Below, one piece after another: positions 15,688-23,735 of a stretch of 35,266 bases of DNA. The notes under the pieces are model-generated. The model saw only the letters and a list, made by a program, of their open reading frames with translations, ran no database searches and was not told where the DNA came from. This DNA comes from an uncultured Porphyromonadaceae bacterium (lineage in GTDB: Bacteria > Bacteroidota > Bacteroidia > Bacteroidales > Coprobacteraceae): contig URAV01000036.1 in the NCBI GenBank assembly GCA_900545915.1, positions 1-35,266 of the forward strand. The letters run 5' to 3'. The position numbers were made by a program, and so were the translations under genes. Numbering within the stretch: position 1 is the stretch's first letter; every line of letters starts with the position of its first letter.

Positions 15688-15740
15688 CAAAGATAAAGTT
15701 TTTTATTTGAAATAGAATTACAAACAAAAAACTTTATCTT
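15688..15740 (-). promoter_or_regulatory. Hairpin with embedded -7 box before the YbbR-like gene
   Basis: AAGATAAAGTTTTTT (15740-15726 on the minus strand) pairs with AAAAAACTTTATCTT (15704-15690), 15 bp. A T-rich tail follows, so it can act as a terminator or attenuator after yajC. Its 3' base overlaps TATCTTTG (15695-15688), a consensus -7 box that could restart transcription. Confidence 0.5.
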
Positions 15741-15782
15741 CAATGATCTTTTGATAAGATCTTCTACAAAAAGACAGACCGA

Positions 15783-16103
15783 CTAAGCTTGATTTGTAGT
15801 CGTCGAATCAGCAGCAGTAGCGTAAATAGAAGATTTATCAATACGAATACGTACATTATCCGCAATTTCAAGAACGATAATATTATCTTTAATTTCCTTA
15901 ATCTTTCCATAAATTCCCCCGGCGGTAACAACTTTGTCTCCGACGCTTAATGCTTCACGAAATTTACGAATCTCTTTTTGTCTTTTCGTCTGAGGACGGA
16001 TCATAAAGAAATAAAAAATAGCAACTAAGGCCACCATCATAATTATGCTTGACCATCCAGCGCCTTGTCCTTGTTGTTGCAGTAAAATTGTCAATAATGT
16101 CAT
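15783..16103 (-). CDS. yajC: Preprotein translocase accessory subunit YajC
   Basis: A 106-residue protein with one transmembrane helix (SSIIMMVALVAIFYFFMIRP, ~18-37), followed by the family signature RPQTKRQKEIRKF and GDKVVTAGGIYGKI. YajC associates with SecDF and SecYEG in the inner membrane. A Gln/Gly-rich N-terminus and a Thr/Ser tail complete it. It has its own -7 box upstream and is separated from nusB by a strong terminator and an inserted fold-back repeat. Confidence 0.95.
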   Translation of the reverse strand: MTLLTILLQQQGQGAGWSSIIMMVALVAIFYFFMIRPQTKRQKEIRKFREALSVGDKVVTAGGIYGKIKEIKDNIIVLEIADNVRIRIDKSSIYATAADSTTTNQA

Positions 16104-16167
16104 AATTTCAACTTATTTGTTAAACAATTAAAGATACAGTTACAGATACAACTGTTTTATTTAATAA

Positions 16168-16175
16168 CAAAGATA
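16168..16175 (-). promoter_or_regulatory. Predicted -7 box of yajC
   Basis: TATCTTTG on the minus strand fits TAnnTTTG, giving a leader of about 58 nt. No clear -33 TTTG. The repeat element starts 37 bp further upstream. Confidence 0.5.
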
Positions 16176-16212
16176 CGACAAAAAAGTGAGATAGAGAAAA
16201 AAATATATAGAA

Positions 16213-16386
16213 GAGCCTATTTAAATTTTCTAATAAAGTAATCCGGACAACTCTTTTTTCCCGTTTTCTTTCGGTATGTTTTCCTGTTTCTGTACATCAC
16301 TAAGCCAACCATACTCTTTATCGAAACAAAAAACATTCTCGAAAACAACTTTCAAAAAGACATCTGTGTAAGATTTAAATAGATTC
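16213..16386 (+). repeat. Fold-back repeat, full copy (subtype A)
   Basis: 174 bp from GAGCCTATTTAAATTTTC to GATTTAAATAGATTC. Inside are TTTCTTTCGGTATG and TTATCGAAACAAAAAACATT, as in the copy at 7434. Flanking bases do not form a clean duplication, suggesting an older copy. It separates the nusB terminator from the yajC promoter. Confidence 0.7.
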
Positions 16387-16425
16387 TTAAAATAGTCGCT
16401 ATATAAAGAAAAAAATATGAACAAC

Positions 16426-16471
16426 AAAAAATTGAGTCTATACGGGATTCTTTGTATAGACTCAATTTTTT
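16426..16471. terminator. Strong hairpin terminator after nusB
   Basis: AAAAAATTGAGTCTATAC pairs with GTATAGACTCAATTTTTT, a perfect 18 bp around 10 nt. T6 on either strand makes it potentially bidirectional. It lies 34 bp past the nusB stop. Confidence 0.85.
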
Positions 16472-16504
16472 ATTATAGAAAGATCGCAAAAATTTCGAAT
16501 ACTC

Positions 16505-17434
16505 CTATACTTTACCTACTAAAGAGCCGTCTTTTTTTAACTGAGAAGCGACAGCATCTAAGATACCATTTATAAAGTGTCCACTTTTTATGGTGCTATA
16601 TGACTTAGCTATTTCTATATATTCATTCAATGTTACTTTAACGGGAATTGTAGGGAATGATTTTATTTCCGTAATAGCGACCAACATAATGACTATATCC
16701 ATAAATGCCACCCGGTCAATCTCCCAATTCTTCGTATGTTGATCTATCAGAGCCTTATTAGCATCGACATTCATGAGAGTTTTTCTAAAAAGCATTTTAG
16801 CAAATTCAGCATCCTCATCATCCTTAAACATCGGCAAAAGCTCCTGTTCTGAACCTTTGCTTTGGTCGAATCGCTTAACCGTTTTCAACACGAAAGTAGA
16901 AATTGTTTCCATGTCATCGTTCCAATAGAGACTTTGTGCTTCTAAAATCTCGGACAGATCTTCATCATCAACAATGATATGTTTAAACACCTTTTTCCAA
17001 AAATCTTGATCAACGGCATACGAATCTTCTTCTGATGCCAAATACGTTTTATAAAAATCCGATGCTAATATACGATCTAACAAAATACGAATAAAATCCG
17101 GCTCATTCACCCAAGAAACAGATTGACGATCGACATACTCTTTTAACATTTTGTTTTCTCGCAATTGTGCGATAAAACGGTTATTTACTAAACGCGTATC
17201 CGGATTTTTATCTGCTGCAGTCGCTGTATATTTAAAACGGGCATTTTCTATGCGTTTACTTTGGGCATCTGTTAATTCGATCATCAGAAGTAACAAACGG
17301 TGATACAACTCATAAGCTTTTTCCAAACTGAAAAACAATTCTTTCTCTGAAGTATCTATACTCTTATCTTTATTTACCAAATAAGAGTATACTATTTGTA
17401 CAACTTTGATTCGGATTAAAATTCGATTCACCAT
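16505..17434 (-). CDS. nusB: Transcription antitermination factor NusB
   Basis: A 309-residue protein. The C-terminal part (~190-300) is the canonical NusB fold: FAKMLFRKTLMNVDANKALI, NWEIDRVAFMDIVIMLVAI, then FPTIPVKVTLNEYIEIAKSY and the ending FINGILDAV. NusB with NusE binds boxA in rRNA leaders and promotes antitermination. At 309 residues it is about twice the E. coli length; Bacteroidota NusB proteins carry such an N-terminal helical extension, which here begins MVNRILIRIKVVQIVYSYL. It has its own -7 box at 17474-17467 and its own terminator. Genomic order nusB-yajC-YbbR-coaE is typical of the phylum. Confidence 0.94.
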   Translation of the reverse strand: MVNRILIRIKVVQIVYSYLVNKDKSIDTSEKELFFSLEKAYELYHRLLLLMIELTDAQSKRIENARFKYTATAADKNPDTRLVNNRFIAQLRENKMLKEYVDRQSVSWVNEPDFIRILLDRILASDFYKTYLASEEDSYAVDQDFWKKVFKHIIVDDEDLSEILEAQSLYWNDDMETISTFVLKTVKRFDQSKGSEQELLPMFKDDEDAEFAKMLFRKTLMNVDANKALIDQHTKNWEIDRVAFMDIVIMLVAITEIKSFPTIPVKVTLNEYIEIAKSYSTIKSGHFINGILDAVASQLKKDGSLVGKV

Positions 17435-17466
17435 TTTTTAAAGATCCTTTTTGTATTATGCGGCTG

Positions 17467-17474
17467 CAAAGGTA
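17467..17474 (-). promoter_or_regulatory. Predicted -7 box of nusB
   Basis: TACCTTTG on the minus strand fits TAnnTTTG, with a leader of about 25 nt. The -33 region is not clear. Confidence 0.5.
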
Positions 17475-17578
17475 TTACTTTTTTCATTGTACTCCGTCTT
17501 AAATGCCTATTTTTTTCTGAAAAATCGACACAAGAAGAAACGAACTTCATTATATTTCTAAAATGTTATCTCAAAATA

Positions 17579-17609
17579 TTTGTTTCTTCAAAATAAAGTA
17601 GCATATTTG
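17579..17609 (+). promoter_or_regulatory. Promoter of the DUF3276/PUR gene
   Basis: TTTG (17579-17582), a 19-nt spacer, then CATATTTG (17602-17609), one mismatch from TAnnTTTG. Leader about 50 nt. Confidence 0.6.
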
Positions 17610-17664
17610 CATTTGAATACATAATTAATAAAATATTTCATCACGCACAAGAACATTACTTAAT

Positions 17665-17985
17665 ATGGAAAATCTGAGGAAGGAAGACACACTCAATAAA
17701 AAGGAAAATGATATAGTATTTACAAAAACACTGAAAGCTGGAAAAAGGATCTATTATTTAGATGTCAAGAAGAATAAAAAGGATGAATTTTTTCTAGCTA
17801 TTACAGAAAGTAAAAAAATTATTTCCGGTGAAGACAATAATCCCATAGTCCAATTTGAAAAACATAAAATCTTTTTATACCAAGAAGATTTCGACAAATT
17901 CACATCAGGACTTAATGAGGTTATGACATATATCAAAAATAATTCTCCAGAAAAAGATTCAGAAGAAAAAATAGAAAATTTTTAG
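17665..17985 (+). CDS. DUF3276 / PUR-alpha-like nucleic-acid-binding protein
   Basis: A 106-residue protein of the DUF3276 (PUR) family. The core VFTKTLKAGKRIYYLDVKKN, FFLAITESKKI and KHKIFLYQEDFDKFTSGLNE matches a single PUR repeat (beta sheet plus helix). Related bacterial PUR proteins, for example in Borrelia, bind single-stranded nucleic acid. Charged, disordered-looking tails flank the core. It is transcribed divergently from nusB from its own promoter and ends at a hairpin shared with uvrA. A nucleoid or RNA-binding regulator is likely; its target is unknown. Confidence 0.88.
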   Translation: MENLRKEDTLNKKENDIVFTKTLKAGKRIYYLDVKKNKKDEFFLAITESKKIISGEDNNPIVQFEKHKIFLYQEDFDKFTSGLNEVMTYIKNNSPEKDSEEKIENF

Positions 17986-18097
17986 TCCGATCTGCAAAAA
18001 GAGGAATTTTCACTTGAAAAATTTTTCAAGAAATAAAAAATTACTTCGATTTACAGGTTACAATCATTAATTCCAAATATAAAAAATTCTGCTTTAT

Positions 18098-18141
18098 ACG
18101 AAATATACTCAAATAGAATTTTTTATTTGAGTATATTTCGT
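18098..18141. terminator. Bidirectional terminator between the PUR gene and uvrA
   Basis: ACGAAATATACTCAAATA pairs with TATTTGAGTATATTTCGT (18 bp) around 8 nt. It lies between two convergent stops. The tail is T-rich on both strands but not a clean T-run. Confidence 0.7.
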
Positions 18142-18208
18142 TCTTATATTTCTACCTCATAATGCCGATAGCAAAACGAAGACCATATCTATATAATAAA
18201 CAGAAAAG

Positions 18209-21034
18209 TTACAAATTAAGTTCTTCCTTCAGATATTGTGTTGTATAAGTATTTTTTGTTCTACATATTTCTTCCGGCGTACCGGTAGCAAGAACTTGCC
18301 CTCCTCCTTGTCCTCCCTCAGGTCCCATATCTATAATATAATCAGCAGACTTTATAACATCCAAATTATGTTCTATAACCAGAACCGTATTTCCTTTATC
18401 CACCAAACGATTGAGAACATTCAACAAAACACGAATATCTTCAAAGTGCAAACCTGTGGTCGGTTCATCCAATACATAAAGAGTTTTTCCCGTATCTTTT
18501 TTAGACAATTCGGTAGCTAACTTCACACGTTGGCTTTCTCCACCCGATAATGTAGTAGACGGTTGTCCTAATTTAATATAGCCTAACCCGACATCTTGAA
18601 GAACTTTTATTTTATTCAAAATTGCCGGAATATTTTCAAAAAACTCAACAGCCTGATTAATCGTCATATCAAGGACATCCGCAATAGATTTTCCTTTGAA
18701 ACGAACCTCTAATGTTTCCCTATTATATCGTTTCCCATGACATTCCTCACAAGGGACTAATACATCCGGTAAAAAATTCATTTCAATAGTCTTATAACCA
18801 TTTCCGCCACACACTTCACATCGTCCTCCGGCAACATTGAAAGAAAATCTTCCCGGTTTATATCCTCGTATCTTGGCTTCCGGAAGATCAACAAAAACAT
18901 TCCGTATATCAGAAAACACACCCGTATAAGTCGCCGGATTCGAACGAGGCGTACGGCCTAACGGAGACTGGTCAACGTTTACGATTTTATCGATATATTC
19001 CAAGCCTTCTATATTTTTATAAGGAAGCGGATCTCGTTGTGCACGATAAAACAAATGACTAATTATCGGTTGTAATGTACCGTTAATCAAACTTGATTTT
19101 CCACTACCGGAGACACCTGTCACACAAATGAATTTTCCTAATGGAAATTCAACAGTCAAATTTTTCAGATTATTTCCCGTTGCTCCTTGTAAAATAATAG
19201 ATTTACCATTTCCTTTTCTTCTCGTTTCGGGTAGCGGAATTTCCATATTACCATTCAGATATGCTGCTGTCAATGTGTCTGTCTTCAACATTTCTTTCGG
19301 AGTTCCGGCAAAAACCACTTCTCCGCCAAGACGCCCGGCTCTGGGTCCCATATCTATGACATAATCTGCCTCCAACATCATTTCCTTATCATGTTCAACA
19401 ACGATAATAGAATTTCCGGCATCTCGAAGTTGTTTCAACGAACGTATCAAACGCGTATTATCTCTCTGATGTAATCCGATACTCGGTTCGTCTAAAATAT
19501 AAAGGACATTGACCAACTGCGACCCGATTTGTGTAGCCAAACGTATGCGTTGACTTTCTCCTCCAGAAAGAGTTGCCGAAGCCCGATTCAAGTTAAGATA
19601 TTCCAACCCGACATCTACCAAAAAATGCAGTCTGGAGCGTATCTCTTTCAAAATTTCTTTTGCAATAGCAGCTTGCTTTGAAGACATTTGCATTTCTATC
19701 CCATCTAACCAATCCGAAAGTTCAGAAATATCCATCTCCGCCAGTTCAGCAATATTCTTTCCTTGAATACGATAATGCAAAGCCTCCTCATTTAATCTAT
19801 GACCGTTACACTGAGGACAAATAACTGTTTTTACAAACTGACCTGCCCACTTCTGAGCCTGAGCTGTAGCCTCATTCTGCTGTTGCATCTCGATATACTT
19901 TATCAAACCGTCGAAGGAGAGAAAATAATTAGAATTTCCCAATGATTGGTTCTTGATATTCAACCGTTCGTCCGTTCCGTTCAGAATATCATCCAAAGCC
20001 TCCTCCGGGACATCTTTCAGAGGAGTCTTCAGCGTAACTCCATACTTATCACAAATAGCCTCTATCTGCCAGAATAAAAGGGTATTTTTATATTTACCTA
20101 ACGGAACGATCCCTCCCTGATATATCGACTGGCTCGGGTCAGGAATTATCTTACTTTTATCTATGACATTGACATAACCCAATCCTTTACATCTGGGACA
20201 TGCACCCTGCGGAGAATTAAATGAAAAATTATGCGGAGCTGGTTCACTATATGAAAGTCCGGTTTTCGGATCCATCAACATACGACTATAATGACGTACC
20301 TCTCCGGTCTCCGCATCCAGAATCATTATCAATCCATCGCCTTGTTTCATGGCGATTTGTACACTCTCTTTCAGACGTCGTTCGTCTTTTTCCGAAACGA
20401 CCAATTTATCTACCACCAGTTCTACACTATGATTTTTATAACGATCAAGCTTCATTCCGTGTAGAATTTCACGTAATTCTCCGTCAACTCGAACCGTCAA
20501 ATATCCTTTTTTACGGACTTGTTCAAAAAGTTCCTTGTAGTGCCCCTTCCGATTTCTCACCAATGGCGCTAAAACATAAGTTTTCCGTCCCTTATATCTA
20601 TCAAGAATCAAAGCTATAATCTGCTCTTCGGTATATTTGACCATCTTTTCCCCTGAGATATAAGAATAAGCTTCTCCTGCTCGAGCATATAAAAGCCTTA
20701 AAAAATCATATATCTCCGTCGTTGTTCCTACCGTAGAACGAGGGTTTTTATTCGTTGTTTTCTGTTCTATGGATATTACCGGACTCAATCCGGTTATTTT
20801 ATCGACATCCGGACGTTCCATATTCCCCAAAAAATTACGGGCATAAGCCGAAAACGTCTCGATATAACGACGTTGACCTTCGGCAAATATAGTATCAAAT
20901 GCCAATGAAGATTTCCCACTCCCGCTTAAACCGGTGATAATAGTGAAACTGTTTCGAGGTATTTCTACATCTATATTCTTAAGATTGTGTACCCGAGCTC
21001 CGAGTACCTCTATTTTATCGTCTTTTTTTATCAT
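18209..21034 (-). CDS. uvrA: Excinuclease ABC subunit A
   Basis: A 941-residue, full-length UvrA, the damage-recognition ATPase of nucleotide excision repair. The first ATPase has Walker A GLSGSGKS (35-42), with a UvrB-binding insert. The first zinc module has CPRCKGLGY and CPQCNGHRLNEEAL, followed by signature LSGGESQRIRLATQIGSQL. The second ATPase has GVSGSGKSSLINGTL, zinc module CEVCGGNGYK/CEECHGKRYN, and signature LSGGESQRVKLATELSK with LDEPTTGLH. Start is standard (MIKKDDKIEVLGARVHNLKN). The lytic transglycosylase gene ends 48 bp upstream, so co-transcription is plausible; I see no consensus promoter in that gap. Confidence 0.98.
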   Translation of the reverse strand: MIKKDDKIEVLGARVHNLKNIDVEIPRNSFTIITGLSGSGKSSLAFDTIFAEGQRRYIETFSAYARNFLGNMERPDVDKITGLSPVISIEQKTTNKNPRSTVGTTTEIYDFLRLLYARAGEAYSYISGEKMVKYTEEQIIALILDRYKGRKTYVLAPLVRNRKGHYKELFEQVRKKGYLTVRVDGELREILHGMKLDRYKNHSVELVVDKLVVSEKDERRLKESVQIAMKQGDGLIMILDAETGEVRHYSRMLMDPKTGLSYSEPAPHNFSFNSPQGACPRCKGLGYVNVIDKSKIIPDPSQSIYQGGIVPLGKYKNTLLFWQIEAICDKYGVTLKTPLKDVPEEALDDILNGTDERLNIKNQSLGNSNYFLSFDGLIKYIEMQQQNEATAQAQKWAGQFVKTVICPQCNGHRLNEEALHYRIQGKNIAELAEMDISELSDWLDGIEMQMSSKQAAIAKEILKEIRSRLHFLVDVGLEYLNLNRASATLSGGESQRIRLATQIGSQLVNVLYILDEPSIGLHQRDNTRLIRSLKQLRDAGNSIIVVEHDKEMMLEADYVIDMGPRAGRLGGEVVFAGTPKEMLKTDTLTAAYLNGNMEIPLPETRRKGNGKSIILQGATGNNLKNLTVEFPLGKFICVTGVSGSGKSSLINGTLQPIISHLFYRAQRDPLPYKNIEGLEYIDKIVNVDQSPLGRTPRSNPATYTGVFSDIRNVFVDLPEAKIRGYKPGRFSFNVAGGRCEVCGGNGYKTIEMNFLPDVLVPCEECHGKRYNRETLEVRFKGKSIADVLDMTINQAVEFFENIPAILNKIKVLQDVGLGYIKLGQPSTTLSGGESQRVKLATELSKKDTGKTLYVLDEPTTGLHFEDIRVLLNVLNRLVDKGNTVLVIEHNLDVIKSADYIIDMGPEGGQGGGQVLATGTPEEICRTKNTYTTQYLKEELNL

Positions 21035-21082
21035 CGTTTTCTCAAATCCTTAAAAAATAGCAAACAAGATAATCCGGCAATA

Positions 21083-22045
21083 TCAGTCTATTGTCCATTT
21101 CTTATTATATACAGGTATCTGACGTGTACTATAATACAAATCTTTCTTTTCAGGAATCAATATCTTATATGTTTTTCCGTTTTTGTTCGGAAGGCTGCGA
21201 TCTCTCAACCATGAATTAAATTCTTTTAATTGGGCATAGGTAATACCATGATTTTTTGCAAATGTAGCAAGATCCTCGATCGGTGTATTTACCATTATTT
21301 CTCGCATACGCACCGGATGATATAACTGATGCTTTCTTACGGCAAACCCAAACCGATACGGGTCTTCGAGAATTTCTTTCAATACCAATGCCCGAAAAAC
21401 GTATCTGGAAGTTTCTTCATTTAACCAAAGATCAAATGAAGAATCATGTTGTTGCTTCGCCAGTTCTTTCGAAATTCTCCCCATTCCTGCATTATAAGAG
21501 GCCGCAACAGTAGTCCAACTACCATATTTGGCATAAGCCGATTTCAGATAACGACAAGCCGCCTCTGTCGACTTTTCGATATTAAACCGTTCATCGACAT
21601 AATCGTTCACCTCGAGTCCTGCTTCTTTTGCTGTAGAAGGTAGCAATTGCCACAGTCCCGCAGCTTTTGCAGGAGAAACTGCACGAGGATTTAAATAACT
21701 CTCAATAGCTGCCAAATAAATGAAATCTTCAGGAATACCGTTCTTTTTAAGAATCGGTTCGATAAGGGGGAAATAACGATTAGCCCGTTTTAAAATCAAG
21801 AGCGTATTCGAATGCATATAACAAAAACTTGTCAGCTCCCGATCATACCGTTCTCTCATATCGAATCTGTCCAAATCGACTCTCTCGCCTCCCCAATCTA
21901 CTTTTGTAGGAAAATCCGGTATAATATTAACGATAAGAGATGATGTAAGTAGATCTTTTTGCGGAATTTTAAAAGAAACGATTGATAATATCGTCAATAG
22001 CGGTATAATCACAACTACCGACATGTAAATATACTTTTTTTTCAT
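21083..22045 (-). CDS. Lytic transglycosylase with LysM-like tail
   Basis: A 320-residue, membrane-anchored or exported enzyme (hydrophobic segment ~7-25). The SLT domain spans ~95-230: catalytic Glu115 in AAIESYLNPRAVSPAKAAGL, then GLWQLLPSTAKEAGL, and WTTVAASYNAGMGRIS. It cleaves the MurNAc-GlcNAc bond of peptidoglycan to yield 1,6-anhydroMurNAc, as MltD does. The C-terminus (~255-310, TPIEDLATFAKNHGITYAQL) resembles a LysM peptidoglycan-binding module. It lies between the T9SS-type secreted protein and uvrA, with a short repeat remnant just upstream. Confidence 0.92.
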   Translation of the reverse strand: MKKKYIYMSVVVIIPLLTILSIVSFKIPQKDLLTSSLIVNIIPDFPTKVDWGGERVDLDRFDMRERYDRELTSFCYMHSNTLLILKRANRYFPLIEPILKKNGIPEDFIYLAAIESYLNPRAVSPAKAAGLWQLLPSTAKEAGLEVNDYVDERFNIEKSTEAACRYLKSAYAKYGSWTTVAASYNAGMGRISKELAKQQHDSSFDLWLNEETSRYVFRALVLKEILEDPYRFGFAVRKHQLYHPVRMREIMVNTPIEDLATFAKNHGITYAQLKEFNSWLRDRSLPNKNGKTYKILIPEKKDLYYSTRQIPVYNKKWTID

Positions 22046-22073
22046 TTTTTTACCCGATATACCCGATTCTAAA

Positions 22074-22113
22074 AAACCTATTTAAATTTTTCGATGAGAA
22101 AAGAAACAGACTC
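22074..22113 (+). repeat. Fold-back repeat, internally deleted copy
   Basis: Only the two ends remain: AACCTATTTAAATTTTTCGATGAG joined to AAACAGACTC, followed by TAA. The final C is also the G of the next gene's TAG stop on the minus strand. Confidence 0.55.
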
Positions 22114-23399
22114 TAATTACGAGGTCTTAAAATATTTATATTTCCTTTTAATTTATAATTCTGGTTATCAGCCCCTTTTGCTTCTATAATATAATAGTAA
22201 ACTCCGGGTGGGACTAATTTCCCTTTATACTTCCCATCCCAACCTTGTGCCGGGTCACTAAAACGGAAAATTTCAACTCCCCATCGATTAAATATCCAAC
22301 ACTTAAACTGAACTATCGATTTATAGGCGACTTTCCACTCGTCATTCACACCGGGACTTGTCCCGGGAGAAAAAATATTCGGAGCTTCAAGGCGAGATTC
22401 GCCTACCGTTATAGTAAAAGAGGTATCCCTGCTACAATATGAATTGGTTGCTTTAAGCCGGACATAAGTCGTTCCCTCATCCTTGAACGTATATCGCAAT
22501 ATTTTATCCGGATATATAGCATCCACCATAGGATCATCCACCTCACTCGGATTCTCTTGCATAAACTCCCATGCATAATAGTTATCTCCGCTTACATAAG
22601 CTTTAAATTCCATTTCCACAGGAGCTGAACCACCGAAAGATCCATCTTCCGGAGCTGTATTCCATTCATTTTTTGCATCTCTTAATTGTTGTGAAACAAT
22701 AGCTTTCATTAAAATTGCCCGAGGTTCATACTCGTCAGATGTCGAAAAAGTTTTTATAGCACCGTTCCAACCCTTATACGGGATAGAATCAATCACCGTA
22801 AACAATGTTTTTTCATACGGTGCTGGAGCATACAAACTGACGGTTTCCCCACTCTTTGAAACAAGACCTTGTACCGTATCCTCCACCATTTTCAAATCTT
22901 TCAATGTGTCATCCCATTTCCAAGTTTTATAAGCGACCGCACGATTTATTCCCATCCACTTTCCATCGACCGTATAGTAGGCAATATCAAGACCTGTTCC
23001 GGCCAAACGGACATCTTCACACTGATTCGCATACTCCTCATCCGGATACAAAGAAGATACTTCTTTATAAATCGATAACCAAAGATAAACAGAAACATCT
23101 CCTTGTTCGATGACATACCCACAATCTTTCTCTGCGGCAGTTAATATATTACCGCTATAAATAAATGATTTATTACCAATCCCCGTACGATCAAATTTAT
23201 ACCAATTGACAGTTGATCCCGACGTAGAATTAAACCGAATTGTAGCTTGAGACGACGAAGGAATTACAAAAACATAATCCAACCCCGTTTTCGATTTATT
23301 TACACCTGTCCAACGATAAGCTCCGTCAACTTCTACAGTTTGCGCATATAAAAGAGATACGAAGAATATATATAATGATAAAATACAGAATCTTTTCAT
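22113..23399 (-). CDS. Secreted protein with type IX secretion (type B) C-terminal domain
   Basis: A 428-residue protein starting MKRFCILSLYIFFVSLLYAQ, a signal peptide ending at YAQ. A PKD-like segment (~240-340) ends LKATNSYCSRDTSFTITVG. The C-terminal ~85 residues carry the gliding-motility-associated signature: APNIFSPGTSPGVNDEW, then FNRWGVEIFRFSDPAQGWDG and VPPGVYYYIIEAKG. That domain directs export through the type IX system and surface attachment. I start at the second in-frame Met because the first lies inside the -7 box at 23434-23427. The middle region is not recognised. First gene of a probable three-gene unit with the transglycosylase and uvrA. Confidence 0.9.
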   Translation of the reverse strand: MKRFCILSLYIFFVSLLYAQTVEVDGAYRWTGVNKSKTGLDYVFVIPSSSQATIRFNSTSGSTVNWYKFDRTGIGNKSFIYSGNILTAAEKDCGYVIEQGDVSVYLWLSIYKEVSSLYPDEEYANQCEDVRLAGTGLDIAYYTVDGKWMGINRAVAYKTWKWDDTLKDLKMVEDTVQGLVSKSGETVSLYAPAPYEKTLFTVIDSIPYKGWNGAIKTFSTSDEYEPRAILMKAIVSQQLRDAKNEWNTAPEDGSFGGSAPVEMEFKAYVSGDNYYAWEFMQENPSEVDDPMVDAIYPDKILRYTFKDEGTTYVRLKATNSYCSRDTSFTITVGESRLEAPNIFSPGTSPGVNDEWKVAYKSIVQFKCWIFNRWGVEIFRFSDPAQGWDGKYKGKLVPPGVYYYIIEAKGADNQNYKLKGNINILRPRN

Positions 23400-23426
23400 T
23401 CCTAACTCTCCCAAATAGTTAATCGT

Positions 23427-23434
23427 CAAAGATA
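23427..23434 (-). promoter_or_regulatory. Predicted -7 box of the T9SS-type protein gene
   Basis: TATCTTTG on the minus strand fits TAnnTTTG. It decides the start: initiation near 23420 leaves only the ATG at 23399 usable. Confidence 0.55.
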
Positions 23435-23481
23435 CTGCATTTCAAAGAAAGAAATAAATAAAAAATCAAAAAAGGATTTTA

Positions 23482-23627
23482 GAACCTGTTTAAATTTTCC
23501 GGTAAAAGTGTCTCTCTGCCTTTTCGAGTTTATTTTACGGTTTTTACATGTCACAAGATAGAATCAAGACAAAAAAATATCCTCGAAATAACCTTCAAAA
23601 ATATCTGAACAAAATTTAAACAAACTC
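23482..23627 (+). repeat. Fold-back repeat, shorter full copy
   Basis: 146 bp from GAACCTGTTTAAATTTTCC to CAAAATTTAAACAAACTC. TTA precedes and TCA follows (not identical). It lies between two divergent promoters, upstream of both the T9SS-type protein and the LysM protein genes. Confidence 0.7.
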
Positions 23628-23653
23628 TCATAATCATGAAGTTTTTCTAAGGC

Positions 23654-23685
23654 ATTGCCACAACAAGGAAAATTTTATACCTTTG
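23654..23685 (+). promoter_or_regulatory. Promoter of the LysM-PBP1 operon
   Basis: ATTG (23654-23657), a 20-nt spacer, then TACCTTTG (23678-23685). Leader about 44 nt. Confidence 0.65.
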
Positions 23686-23735
23686 TTTTCTATATATCAC
23701 ATACGGATAACAATAAAAACAAATAATCTGATCGC

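Noticed and set aside
16230..16427. 65-codon minus-strand ORF
   Set aside because: It lies almost wholly within the repeat copy at 16213-16386 and ends in the nusB terminator.
5007..23627. CRISPR array or REP-type short repeats as an explanation of the repeated sequence
   Set aside because: Copies are long, kilobases apart, in both orientations, with inverted ends and short flanking duplications, which fits a mobile fold-back element instead.
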